Assembly (NCBI GenBank): GCA_004835665.1
Contig: RBKR01000016.1
Span: 992,001 to 1,056,000, forward strand
Direction: 5' to 3'
Source: Phoma sp. XZ068
Lineage: Eukaryota > Ascomycota > Dothideomycetes > Pleosporales > Didymellaceae
DNA: 64,000 nt
Shown here: positions 11,842-21,454 of the stretch, one piece after another
How the letters are laid out: each line of letters starts with the position of its first letter
Position numbering within the stretch: the stretch's first letter is position 1
Notes under the pieces: model-generated
What the model saw: only the letters and a program-made list of their open reading frames with translations
The model's database searches: none
What the model was told of the DNA's origin: nothing
Position numbers and translations under genes: made by a program

Positions 11842-13961
11842 ATGCCCAGCATGCCTAACACAGCCCCCACCATGAGCGCGCCCACCATGCCGCTCCCACG
11901 CCAGACGGACGCCCAGCTCGTCTCGGCAGTCACCGAGCAATTGCAAGCTCGACTTCGTGACGACGGTGAGCTCTCGCATGAAGTGCGGGAGCACCTCCAG
12001 AAGCTAGGTAGCACTCTGGAGGCGCCGAAGCTCGATGAGTCCTCGAGCACTGTAAGTCACTGAGCTGGCTGTCGTCGACAACCGTCTGACCGCATCTCAA
12101 GGCCACTGCCGGCAAGACCAAGAAACGCAAGATCACCGAGGGATCTTGGAGGCCGACCGACTGCCGCCTGAGGAAGCGCCAGCGCAAGGTCGCGCCGGTG
12201 ACGCCGCCGAGGCGGCTCATCAACCAGAGCCACTACAGGTGGCGTGCGAGGTACGAGGGCCCTTGGGTTTCCCGCTTGAGCAGGGAACTCAAGGCAGTTC
12301 ACATGCTGTCCGAGGAGGAAGACCTCGAAGAGATCTCCCGCGTTTCCCTTCCTCCGCCATCACCGGAGGAGCATCGTGAGCTGTCGTCTGGCGAGGAATC
12401 GTCAGATGAGTCCTTTTTGTCTTCGGTCTCCAGCTTGTGGGCGAGATCCTCCACACCGGACACCGAGGTGTCCTTCTGCCCTTCGTCGCCCGCCTCACTC
12501 CCCGCCGACGAAGCCGCCATGTTCGTCCCTGCTGGTGAGGAGGCCGTGTTTGGTACACACGAAAGCCTCCAGGGTGATGCTGAGGAGGACGAGTGCATGG
12601 AGGACATGCCTGAAGAGGTCCTCAATGGTCTTTTCGAAGACATGGACATGGACGGCGCTCCTGAAGGCCACCAGGATGTCGCCCCCGTCGCCATGGACTT
12701 TGCCATCACACAGGCTGATGGCTCCGATGTGGAGGGTGGACTGCAGAAGTTCACCGTTCCGTCTCCAAGCGCACTCCAGGTGGCCATGGCTGCGTCTCAG
12801 GGCGCTCCGTTGTTGAAGTTCGGCGGTTGGGATGTGTGGGCAGCAGACAAAGCTGCTCAGACCATCGTCGTACCGGTCAAGAAAGCGGCTTCGGTCGCTG
12901 CGACCGTTTCGGTACCGTCTCCAGCAGCGACACTGGCAGGGCAAGAAGCTTTGCCATCTTTCGAAGCAGTCCTGCCAGCGTCTCCCGAAGCTTCACCACC
13001 TCCGCCATCACCTCCCCGAGCAACCCCTCCACCCAGGGTTGAAGCATCGCCTCCACAAGCCACTTCCCCTCCTCCACCTACTCCCGCTTCTCCCCTGGCC
13101 ACCACCACCGTCGACGAGTCCGTGCAGCTCGACCTTGAGACGGAGTGCATGGTGGGGCTTCTTCGTCAAGCCTACAACTCCTTCAAGGAGCAAGGCTGGG
13201 CTGCAACATTCCTCCACATGTTCCAGCTGCCCTGGGACGACAGGGTGGCGATGGAGAAGATTGCCCGGTTCATCATCGGCCACAAGAACTGGGGCAAGGG
13301 CAGCTTCGAGACGGCGAAAGCGAGGATCGACGCCATGTACTCTGGCCGCGCTTCCGACGCTCCCGTCTTGGTCTGGACGGCCTGCATCTTCTTGCACAGG
13401 ATGCGGCTGGAGCTTCAAGGCTCACGACGCTCGTACCAGCGGGCTCGAGAGCAGGCGCTGCGAGAGCACTTCCACGCCATCGCCATCGCCAACTACAGGC
13501 ACATTGCAAGCGCGATCGGCACGACGTGCATGGCGTGGGACGAGATGCGAGACGTTGCGGTGAGCGAAGAGTACCTGTTCTTCGCCTCGAGAGCCGGCAC
13601 CACACAGCAGATGACCCAGCGGCTGTATGAGAGGCACATGGGTGAGTGGAAGGCCCACTGGCAGGACCTCGCCAACGTCCGCCAGCACCTCGCCGCGCAG
13701 ATTCTTGGAGATGAATCGACATTGCCTGCCTCTTCTCCTGCCTCCCGCAAGCGAGGGAGTGACTACTTCGGGGCGTCGGAGACGAAGCGCCAGCAGCTCG
13801 ATCCAGATGGTGGAGATGGTGAAGAGCAGCAAGTCCAGCTAGCCGCTGGCGAGAAGCGCCGGAGCAGTAAGTCCTCGCTGATGTGTTGATTGACGATGTA
13901 CTAACGCCTCACAGACGGATCCCTGAGCGCGACTCCTCCCAAGCGTACACGCGACTCATAG
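11842..13961 (+). CDS. Unrecognised lineage-specific protein, basic N-terminus and proline-rich centre
   Basis: I do not recognise a domain. Three exons, 11842-12051, 12102-13866 and 13915-13961, with introns of 50 and 48 nt (branch CTAAC in the second), give about 673 residues. The N-terminal ~70 residues are predicted helical. Exon 2 opens with strongly basic KTKKRKITEG and RLRKRQRK, a plausible bipartite nuclear signal. Next comes a long acidic/serine-rich disordered stretch, then a Pro/Ala-rich stretch (PPPPSPPRATPPPRVEASPP). The folded-looking part follows, about 200 residues from ETECMVGLLRQAYNSFKEQGWAA to LANVRQHLAAQIL, rich in W, H and R. The C-terminus is basic again (ATPPKRTRDS). 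The architecture hints at a nuclear protein; that is inference. It starts the orphan-gene block. Confidence 0.75.
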
Positions 13962-14935
13962 AGCGTGGAGTACAGCGGCGAAGATACCCATTCAATTCTC
14001 GACATTCACTCAACACCGAAGTCAAACTTTCAAGTCGTCTGATGTGATAACTGTCAGCTCATGCAAGCAGCGAAAGGTACGCATAGCGGCCTTTCCTGCG
14101 GTAGGCGGCAGCACATTCAGGCCAGGAAGATCGAGAGCTTGGAGACGTTGCGATCACACGCTGGAGCTTCTGGTATTATGTGTTTGTATCGCGACTTGAC
14201 GATTCATGAATAAATGATAGACATGACAACTTCGTATCACTGTGTCCCATCCTTGTGTGCATTTCGGCGTGTGAATACTCCACCTCATGTGTCGCAGACG
14301 TACTCAAAGGTAATCACTGACAAGCCAGCACAACTCCTTACCGGTCGGCTCCAGCTCTTCTGCCGCGTCTTGTGCCAGTAGCTATGGAGCTAGAGCAGTG
14401 CTGGCTCCATTGACACGCTGATATGCGTGCGTTTCGTGCCAGTGAGAGGGGTTCCTGCGACTTCACAACACTATGTAGGACCTCGTAGTCAAGCTTAACG
14501 ATAGAGCGTTCGTGAACCCGCGGAGTAATCCAAATGCACATAGTTCGCTGGTTCTCTCATTGAAGTGACTCTAAAGCTGGCTTCAAGGCAACTCGAGCAT
14601 GCCAGTGATGCGAGCTGTAAACGATGCTGTACAGTCTCCACATGTAATGTATCCGTCAATCTCGTCTACCCGTACGCCTCCTTGATGCTTAAAAGCACTG
14701 GCTACCTCCGAAGGACTGCTCTTCGTATAGAAACTGGATTATAGTCGTGATGAGACCCTCTAGTTTCTCGCTGATACATCTCATCGGTCAGCTTGAAGTG
14801 CGAATAAAGCGGCTGGTCAGCGGCTGAACAGTGCACGCTTGTTCAACCTGTTCATCTAAATCTGTAAATCTAGCATGCCGTCTAGTGACCTGCTGAGACA
14901 ATGTACTCAAGCAGCCAAATTGTTCACCGTCTGCA
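13962..14935. other. Intergenic region with one arm of a diverged direct repeat
   Basis: No gene. Bases about 14558-14740 are similar to about 16852-17120 on the other side of gene A, including CGTACGCCT and AAGCACTGGCT in the same order and spacing. The rest shows no feature. Confidence 0.5.
14558..14740 (+). repeat. Upstream copy of the diverged direct repeat flanking gene A
   Basis: Aligns by eye with 16852-17120. Shared blocks include GAAG(T/C)GACTC(T/C)AAAG, (C)ATCCGTCAA(T/C)CT, CGTACGCCT and AAGCACTGGCT(A/G)CCTCC, in the same order. The other copy carries about 80 nt more in the middle. The two copies bracket gene A in the same orientation. Confidence 0.7.
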
Positions 14936-14952
14936 CTTCCTTGGCGCACTGT
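14936..14952 (+). promoter_or_regulatory. Shared upstream motif, copy at gene A
   Basis: CTTCCTTGGCGCACTGT, ending 113 nt before the gene A start codon. The same 17 bases occur on the minus strand upstream of gene D, and 13 of them (CTTGGCGCACTGT) upstream of gene C. Function unknown; position suggests a promoter element. Confidence 0.6.
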
Positions 14953-15065
14953 CGCCAGCTCAATATTCGCTTGTGGCCTCACCTTTTCACCTCACCCACC
15001 ACAACTCTATAATTGTACGATTGCACCTCGGTTCCAGGTTTGGATAGCTTTGCTAACTGATGTAG

Positions 15066-16144
15066 ATGGATAATAATCCCGCTCCCGTCACGCCCACAGG
15101 GCATACTTCACCACCGATGAATAATCGAAAGCGCAAGCGCAATAACAACCACAACGCCTCTACGAGGCACTCTCGGCCACGCGGTGAAGCACCGTCAACG
15201 CCTCATGCGGTAACCTAGTACCAAGACGATTGAAAGGCCGTTGCTTACATATGTAGATGGGCTTTGCCCGCTGCGATCGCCCTCATGGGCTCACTGCCTC
15301 ACAGCACGCGCCGCAAGGTACGTTGTTGTGTTTTTGGTTGGCTGTGCATAGCTGATTTGTTAGGCAATACATACGCGGCCGATTTGGTCAATAACAACTC
15401 GGCCAACACGGTCAATATCGCCTCTGGCCCTCCTCCGGCCCAGCAGGCACGGGCCGACGCGAGGGCCGCTCTGCTCGGTCAACAACCTCAGACACGTAAG
15501 TGTTGACGTTAAGTCTAGCCATGATTGCACTAACGTCAGATGAAGGTACACCAGAAGACGAGCACGTCATCAGTACTATTATAAATACTATTATACCTGG
15601 TATTGAGGCTGCTGCCAACGCCACTCTACTCGATCCCAGGACGCCTCCAATCACCCTGCTTCCTGAGATGCAGGAATGGATCAATACGTATCCTGAGACA
15701 GTCGCCCGCTGGTCTTCTGGCTCAATGCGTTACTACGAGGCACTAGGCGCCCATTCTGCAACCCTTAAAGGCTGTACTCAATTTTCACAGCCATCTCCTC
15801 AGCATGCGACTGAACCGGAGACGGCTTCAGCCAAAGAACCCGACACCAAGTGCCTTGATCATGAGTACAGTCCTGAAGATGTTGCGGACAGCTTCAACCC
15901 CAAGAAGCCACATGTCCGTCAAGACCATGTTAACCGCAACGCAGCTCCCTCGTTGCACTATGAGGACCGTCAATCGAAACAAAATCAGTTTCCCCTCGAT
16001 GCATACAATGCTTTTCTCATAGAGAATGGCCAGCTTCCCCAAGACGAATATGATGCTCTCCCCGAACATCGCCGTCAGTGGAGAGAAAAACATCATCCCC
16101 GGAATCGCTGGGATCTGTCTCCGCGAGACGGTGATCGTCGGTAG
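15066..16144 (+). CDS. Gene A: unrecognised lineage-specific protein, paralogue of C with a B-like C-terminus
   Basis: Four exons, 15066-15209, 15257-15317, 15364-15495 and 15540-16144, with introns of 47, 46 and 44 nt, give 313 residues. No known domain. The N-terminus holds MNNRKRKRNNN, a basic nuclear-signal-like motif also found in gene C (MSNRKRKRSRN), followed by two short low-complexity exons. Exon 4 begins with a helical segment (IINTIIPGIEAAANATLLD...WSSGSMRYYEALG) that aligns without gaps to one in C. The last ~110 residues (FNPKKPHVRQDHVNRNA, then AFLIENGQLPQDEYDAL, ending WDLSPRDGDRR) match the C-terminus of gene B. A consensus-like acceptor (GCTAACTGATGTAG) ends exactly at the ATG, so an upstream exon or leader intron is possible. 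An array of nine palindromic units follows at 16379-16628. Confidence 0.75.
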
Positions 16145-16378
16145 TAGGTCAATTAACCACCGATTTCGGGCTGCTTCTTTTGCTACACTGCTCGATGACG
16201 ACCGATCACCATTTATACTGAATCCAAGAAAACTGGATTAGATTCACAAGAATCCCGATTCGGCACTTCGTTTGTCTACTTGTACCGCACGCTACTATGC
16301 CGCACAAGTGCCCGTTCTGCATATCTTTAGGCATACAATCGGCCACCTACAGACTCTCAAACCGGGTGTCTTCTCTCA

Positions 16379-16628
16379 AGACGGCTAAATGGGCGTCTCC
16401 CTTCTTCAAGTCGGTCTGTTGAGCGACTAATCTTCCTCAGCGTTCCAATGAGCGCTTTACTTTTCAGCGTTCCTTTGAGCGCCTTATGTCTCTGCGTTCC
16501 ATTGAGCGCCTTACTTTTCAGCGTTCCAATGAGCGCTTTAATTCATAGACGGCCTGATGGGCGGCTCTTCTGCAGACGGCTTGATGGGCGTCTAGTTTTT
16601 AGTCGTCAGACGGTCTCGTGGGCGTCTG
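16379..16628 (+). repeat. 3' hairpin array of gene A (9 units, mostly 27 nt apart)
   Basis: Unit starts: 16379, 16409, 16439, 16466, 16493, 16520, 16547, 16574 and 16607. Each is an inverted repeat with a 10 nt centre: AGACG/CGTCT around GCTAAATGGG, AGTCG/CGACT around GTCTGTTGAG, AGCG/CGCT around TTCCAATGAG (twice), GCG/CGC (twice), AGACG/CGGCT, AGACG/CGTCT around GCTTGATGGG, and CAGACG/CGTCTG around GTCTCGTGGG. Stem arms change together. Centre positions 2-3 can also pair with 8-9 (C-G, T-A, T.G), leaving about a 4-base loop. The array lies 235-485 nt past the gene A stop. Confidence 0.85.
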
Positions 16629-16851
16629 TACGTGAATCGCTTCTGCGTTGCGCTCTCTTGAGCAATAGTGTCATGTATATAGAACACAGCCTCTGATAAT
16701 AGAGTCGTTGGCCTTAAGTATTACTTGTGCTCCCCGTGTCTTCACCAACCCGACGCCTTCGTGCAGTCTATTCATGAACCTATGATCACTCGTATCATAT
16801 TTTTCAGCTCACCAATATGATCTGAATCAGGCCCTCAAATTCCTCCCTTTC

Positions 16852-17120
16852 GTTCATAGAAGCGACTCCAAAGTCAGCTTCTCAGGGCAGCACTGTCATT
16901 TGCGACATACAGTACTGGTATGCTCGTGTACACGTATTCCTCAGACTCTCAATGCAGCTCGTTTCCAAAGAACTGAGCAAGGAAAGATCTTAATAGCGGC
17001 TTCGACACGAGGTTTGTCTCCAGCATCGTTACGTTGCATCCGTCAACCTAGTCTATGCGTACGCCTTCATGATACATACAAGCACTGGCTGCCTCCAGAG
17101 GACTCCGCATCTTAAGAAAG
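16852..17120 (+). repeat. Downstream copy of the diverged direct repeat flanking gene A
   Basis: Partner of 14558-14740, same orientation. The best-matching part is about 17015-17110, where TCTCCA, ATCCGTCAACCT, CGTACGCCTTCATGAT and AAGCACTGGCTGCCTCC correspond base for base with small differences. Confidence 0.7.
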
Positions 17121-18098
17121 GTGACGCAAGTCGCATCCCCGCGACACCAACTCTTCGAACACAAGCTCATGTGTACCACTTGCCTCGTACTGACGCCCAG
17201 TACGCCGTTGGAGACACATAGGGAAGCAAAGAAGATTTGAAACGACTCAGACGGTGCAACAGTTCAAGAAGAAGCACCCCAACACAGGCCCAACATTGGC
17301 CAAAAAACAATGAGCCTGAAGCGGGCTACACTCACCTGCTCAACTTCAGGGCGCACACAATACGGCTGCCATGCTCTGGAAGAATTTTGGCTAACGGTGT
17401 TGTACCGCGCCTGGAAGCGCTGGGTGTGATCTTGTTCGCGCTTTCGAGCTTGTTTGTTCACTAGCAACAAAATTTCGAGCTGTAAGCTGTCGTCTTCAGT
17501 GGCAAACCAATTCTGTGCTTTGGGGTTGTCTTGTGCCCCCATTTCGTCGCTGTTCCAATATTGTCTCGACTTGCGCCCTGCACGCTCATTTCCTACTTCT
17601 CCCTCATCCTCTATGCTGGCATTGCAGCACAATCGCCCACCAGGGTCGACCTTGAGCAATACATTCGTATCCGAAGGCTTGCGCCCGGCTGTAGTAAGCT
17701 GAAACTATCGCACACGATACTGCTCGTGAAGGGTGTCTCTCCAAGTGCAGGACCGCAAGCGTTATGAGGCAGGAGCTACGTGGTCGCGATACACCACGCT
17801 CGAATATCTCCACCACCGAAGGTCGTAGGGCTTTGCCGGACTGACGGCCATACTGGCGCATACCTCGGGCCTCCAATGTCGATATTAGAAGGAGCACCAG
17901 GACAAGACACGGTGCTGTAGTACTGGTGTGTAAAATCGCAGCTAAATAAATATTGCAGGCGCGTGTCGTGTTGGGGTAATATCTTAAATATTCCTACAGG
18001 CATCAACAAAAGCAGAGTACTATAATGTCGGAGAGGGCTTGAAGACGTAGAGAGCTAGAGAGGTAGGCACGTGGCTGCAGGAGATGTAGGTAACATGC

Positions 18099-18280
18099 TT
18101 CCTGCCTGCCCACCGACCCTATTTTGCGTGTGGTGACCCTTCCCGACCCCTTCCTACCTGCCCACTGACACCCTTTTGCGTGTGGTGACTGTCCAAGGAC
18201 CCTTCCTGCCTGGCTATTGGCTGGCTCCCTTGTTGCGCATAGTGACGCTCTCCCGACTCTTTCTGCCTGCCTGCACAGCG
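18099..18280 (+). repeat. Tandem repeat, about 51-57 nt unit, a little over three copies
   Basis: Copies begin near 18099, 18150, 18201 and 18258 with CTT(C/T)CT(G/A)CCTG, and contain TTTTGCGTGTGGTGAC (first two) or a diverged form (third). It does not show the stem-centre pattern of the gene A-D arrays and seems a separate minisatellite. Confidence 0.75.
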
Positions 18281-18583
18281 CACTCCTGACTTTTGAGCCT
18301 GTACGTCGCCATCAAAATAAGTTGTATCTGCAGCCACCGCTACTTACGCATACGCGCGACCTAATCAGCGCCTCCAGTCCACTCTAAGGTTGAACATGCC
18401 CCAAATGCTTTAACAAGCCATGCTTCACTTACAGCACCCAGGCCTACGAGGTATCCCACGAGTCCTCTTTCTGCTGGTTCCTGAGGACGATCTGTTTCTA
18501 AGGGCATCGCGCGCGATCGAAATTATACCTTACTCATTCACATTCACGGTGACTCGAAACCTGCGGCAGCCACCGAGCGCCAA

Positions 18584-18989
18584 CCATGCGAAAATACGAG
18601 TTCCGAATCAGCCTACCTTCGATCCCCAAGGACAATGCCTGACCGTCGCACGATCAGAAGCCCCATGCCGTCGAAGATTACACGAACGCAGAGGGAAGGC
18701 AGTACTCGAGGGACCAGCTCCACATCACAACGATCGAGCTCGCCGAGGGCACATCGGAGGCCACCAAACCCACCCCGACCGCACTTTCTCGAGCAACTCC
18801 TCGGAGTGGGATCCTTAGACACCTCGATGGACACGCCAGTCTTCCTCAGTCTACACCAATGACCACAATTCTCGTGAAGATACCAGCTAGTCAAAGCTAC
18901 GTAAAAACTCCTATACCAACGACTGAATCATTTGTGAAGAATCACCCACGAGCAGGGCTCCTACCTGCTCAAACGATACCCAATGGTTA
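18584..18989 (+). pseudogene. Possible decayed coding stretch with an in-frame TGA
   Basis: Reading from the ATG at 18584 gives MRKYEFRISLPSIPKDNA, then TGA. The same frame then stays open for about 115 codons with G/C-rich third positions, coding-like (DYTNAEGRQYSRDQLHITTIELAEGTSEATKP). It ends at a TAG near 18989. No domain is recognised and no splice sites rescue the TGA. It may be a broken gene or chance; I cannot decide from one sequence. Confidence 0.25.
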
Positions 18990-19744
18990 GGTAGTGGAGA
19001 TGCTGAAGGCAAGACCTCTGCCGACTGAGGTTTGCAACCGTTGCACCGAGTCACTGCACCTCTACCAGATCTAAAAAGTCCCTTCGACACACGTTTGCCA
19101 TGAACAGCAAGTCAAACAGACACTCGAGTCTCACGCGTCCAAGCTCCCGACATGCCTCCCAACCCGACTTTAGATATGTATGGTCAGCTCAGCCCACGCT
19201 ACGGTGAAAAGCCAGAAGGGACGACAATCGAGACTTTTCTTTACCTGTGAGAAAGCCCCTACCACATCAAGGGCAGGCACAATAAGGGTCGTTGTTCTGC
19301 CACACCAATACTTTCACGATTGACATGGAGCCTATCGCCGCGACATTCCTTCCTTTCAGCCTTCATCTCCTCGAAGCGGACATCGGACGATATTTGGAGC
19401 ATCTTGAAGAGTAAGGTCAGGCACAGTACTGATTGAAGATGGATATAACGAAGCCTAGGCCCTAGGGTGAACTTGTCTCTCCACAGCGATACTCCCCAGT
19501 GATGTGGCCTCAGCCTTCGTTCAGGAGCTTCGGTAGTCATGGTGGAAAGACATGCACAAGTCTGACAGCCGTTGATGGACTTGTTGACATGCTTTTGGGG
19601 CGTGCTTGCAGTACTCGATGTTGCTGGACGTTAAGGTTAAGATTGTGGGTCTTTAATCTTTGCAGGGATCACTAGCGCGATGACGTTCGCTCCCACAAAA
19701 AAGTTCCGTTCCCGCGATCTCGGAACAGCCTCAACAAACACACG

Positions 19745-20740
19745 ATGCACTCCACATTGCGCAGTATACGGCCGCTCGCCAAGCCAATCCAGCTTGCAAA
19801 CCAAGCGACACGAACACAGCTGGGTAACGCGACCCGTGCACCGTCATGGTCGCGTTCATTCCACGCGTCTGCTAGCCTACGGGTTGTTGATCTGGCGTAC
19901 AAGCTCCACGACAACCATGGAAAGGCGAAGGGCGATCCGATTGTGATGATTCATGGCCTGTTCGGCAGCAAGAGGAATAATCAGAGTGTCAGCAAGTATG
20001 TCTCCTTGCACTACAATCAAACAAACGCATGCTAACGTTCCAGTGTCTTTGCGCGCGAACTCTCCCGTCCCGTATATGCAATCGACACTCGTAATCACGG
20101 CGAATCTCCCCACGACAAGACCCACAACTATATCGCCCTCGCTGAGGACGTCGAGGCCTTCCTCGAGAAGCACAACCTGAAGAACTCCACTCTCATTGGC
20201 CACTCCATGGGCGCGAAGACCGTCATGGCCATGGCCCTACGCAACCCTTCATGCTGCGCCAACATCATCCCCGTAGACAACGCTCCCGTCGACGCCGCCC
20301 TCTCTTCCGACTTCCCCAAATATGCCGAAGGCATGAAGAAGGTCGAGGAAGGCAAGCCGAAGAGTCAAAAGGCAGCCGACGAGATCATGCAGCCATACGC
20401 CAAGGACCTGCCAGTTAGGCAATTCCTGCTGTCCAACCTGGTCCGCCCCGCGCCTGGAGAGCCAATGAAGTGGCGCATTCCAATCAACATCCTCAGCAAA
20501 TCGCTCGACAACATGGCGGATTTCCCCTTCACGAACCCAGACGAGCACAGCTTCAACAAGCGCGCCCTGTTCATCCGCGGCACAAAGAGCCACTACGTCA
20601 GCGACGAGACACTTCCCATCCTTGGCCGCTTCTTCCCGCGGTTTGAGCTCGTCGACGTCGACTGCGGCCACTGGGTCATCAGCGAGAAGCCCGAGGAGTT
20701 CATCAAGGCCGTTGTGGAGTTCCTGAAAGAGGACCAGTAG
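19745..20740 (+). CDS. Mitochondrial alpha/beta hydrolase, ABHD11/Imo32-like
   Basis: Serine hydrolase of the alpha/beta fold. Exons 19745-19995 and 20044-20740 flank a 48 nt intron with a GCTAAC branch site; product 315 residues. The N-terminus is rich in R, S, T and A without acids up to RSFHASASLR, a typical mitochondrial presequence with an R-x-F cleavage context. VMIHGLFGSKRN gives the oxyanion-loop HG motif, YAIDTRNHGESPH is the family strand-loop, and TLIGHSMGAK holds the nucleophile Ser of GHSMG. The late VDCGHWV supplies the catalytic His, and the acid is likely in FIRGTKSHYVSDE. Family members are mitochondrial esterases of poorly known substrate. It is a conserved gene embedded in the orphan block. 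Confidence 0.92.
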
Positions 20741-21134
20741 CTTGGAGAGAGTCGGTGTTTTTGTATATCAAGAAGGCGTACGCGTAGACTAGGTTGACGG
20801 ATACATACCCATAGATTTCATGTCAGATGTATAATGTAACGAGGCTTCGACCGACTTTGTCTTGGAGCCGCTATTAAGAGATTTCCTTGCGCACTTCACT
20901 TGGATACGAGGTGTAATGAGAGACTAAGGTACGTGGGGGATCTTGTGTACGAGTTTGCCAGTATGGCGGCCTAGGAATGGAGATTTTGCGCTGAACAACG
21001 TGTTGTCGGGAAGCGGGATCCTGGCGGACGTTGGTGCTGGACTGGACTGGAAGAATCACGAACGAGACAGCTGGGACATGTTGACGTATACAATTGACAG
21101 TCTACTGTACATGATGGTTGTACATGAGCATGGA
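20741..21134. other. Spacer between the hydrolase and the gene B array
   Basis: 3' flanks of two convergent genes. No open frame with motifs. It passes directly into the hairpin array of gene B. Confidence 0.45.
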
Positions 21135-21413
21135 GTTGCCCCGAAGGACAACAGGAAAGGCCGGACAACTGGAAAGCTTACCCGAAGACAGCAAGAAAAA
21201 TTGTCCTGGTAGACCGGCAGAGGGTGCCCCGACAGACACCTGGAATGGTTGCCTCGAAAGCCAACACGAACGGCTGCCTTGAAACCAGCTGTACAAGCTG
21301 ACCCAAAAGCCAGCAGTAGAAGTTGCCTCGAAAGCCAACATAAGAGGTTGCCCCGGAAGCCAACATGAAAGGTTGCCTCGAAAGCCAACAGTAAGAGTCG
21401 ACTAATGAGCCAA
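21135..21413 (-). repeat. 3' hairpin array of gene B (about 10 units)
   Basis: On the plus strand the clear units are at 21135-21152, 21223-21240, 21248-21265, 21273-21289, 21297-21314, 21322-21339, 21347-21364 and 21372-21389; degenerate ones lie at 21176-21192 and 21396-21413. Arms are GTTG/CAAC in most, GCTG/CAGC in two and GGTG/CACC in one, so changes in one arm are matched in the other. Read in the gene B sense the centres are GCTTTCGAGG, TCCTTCGGGG, GCTTCCGGGG, GCTTTTGGGT and similar, close to the gene A centres (GCTTGATGGG). The array lies 42-320 nt past the gene B stop. Confidence 0.85.
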
Positions 21414-21454
21414 CAATAAAAGAAGAAGCCGGAAGTCAGTGGTCAATGAACCTA

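Larger units (their letters stand above)
16145..19744. other. 3.6 kb region without a confident gene
   Basis: This contains the gene A hairpin array, the second arm of the direct repeat (16852-17120), a separate tandem repeat at 18099-18280 and a possible decayed coding stretch at 18584-18989. Other open frames (for example 17264-17659 minus, 17454-17702 plus, 19259-19540 minus) have no motif and no supporting splice structure. It looks like gene-poor accessory DNA. Confidence 0.5.

Noticed and set aside
13008..13832. Several minus-strand frames over the 11.8 kb orphan gene
   Set aside because: The plus-strand frame has consistent splice phases at both introns, while the minus frames do not join.
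16379..16628. The 27 nt spaced repeats resemble a CRISPR array
   Set aside because: The genome is eukaryotic, no cas genes are present, the spacers are near-repeats rather than unique sequences, and the constant part is a varying palindrome rather than an identical repeat.
17264..17702. Opposed open frames near 17.5 kb as a gene
   Set aside because: Neither strand has a recognisable motif, a plausible start context or splice sites extending it.
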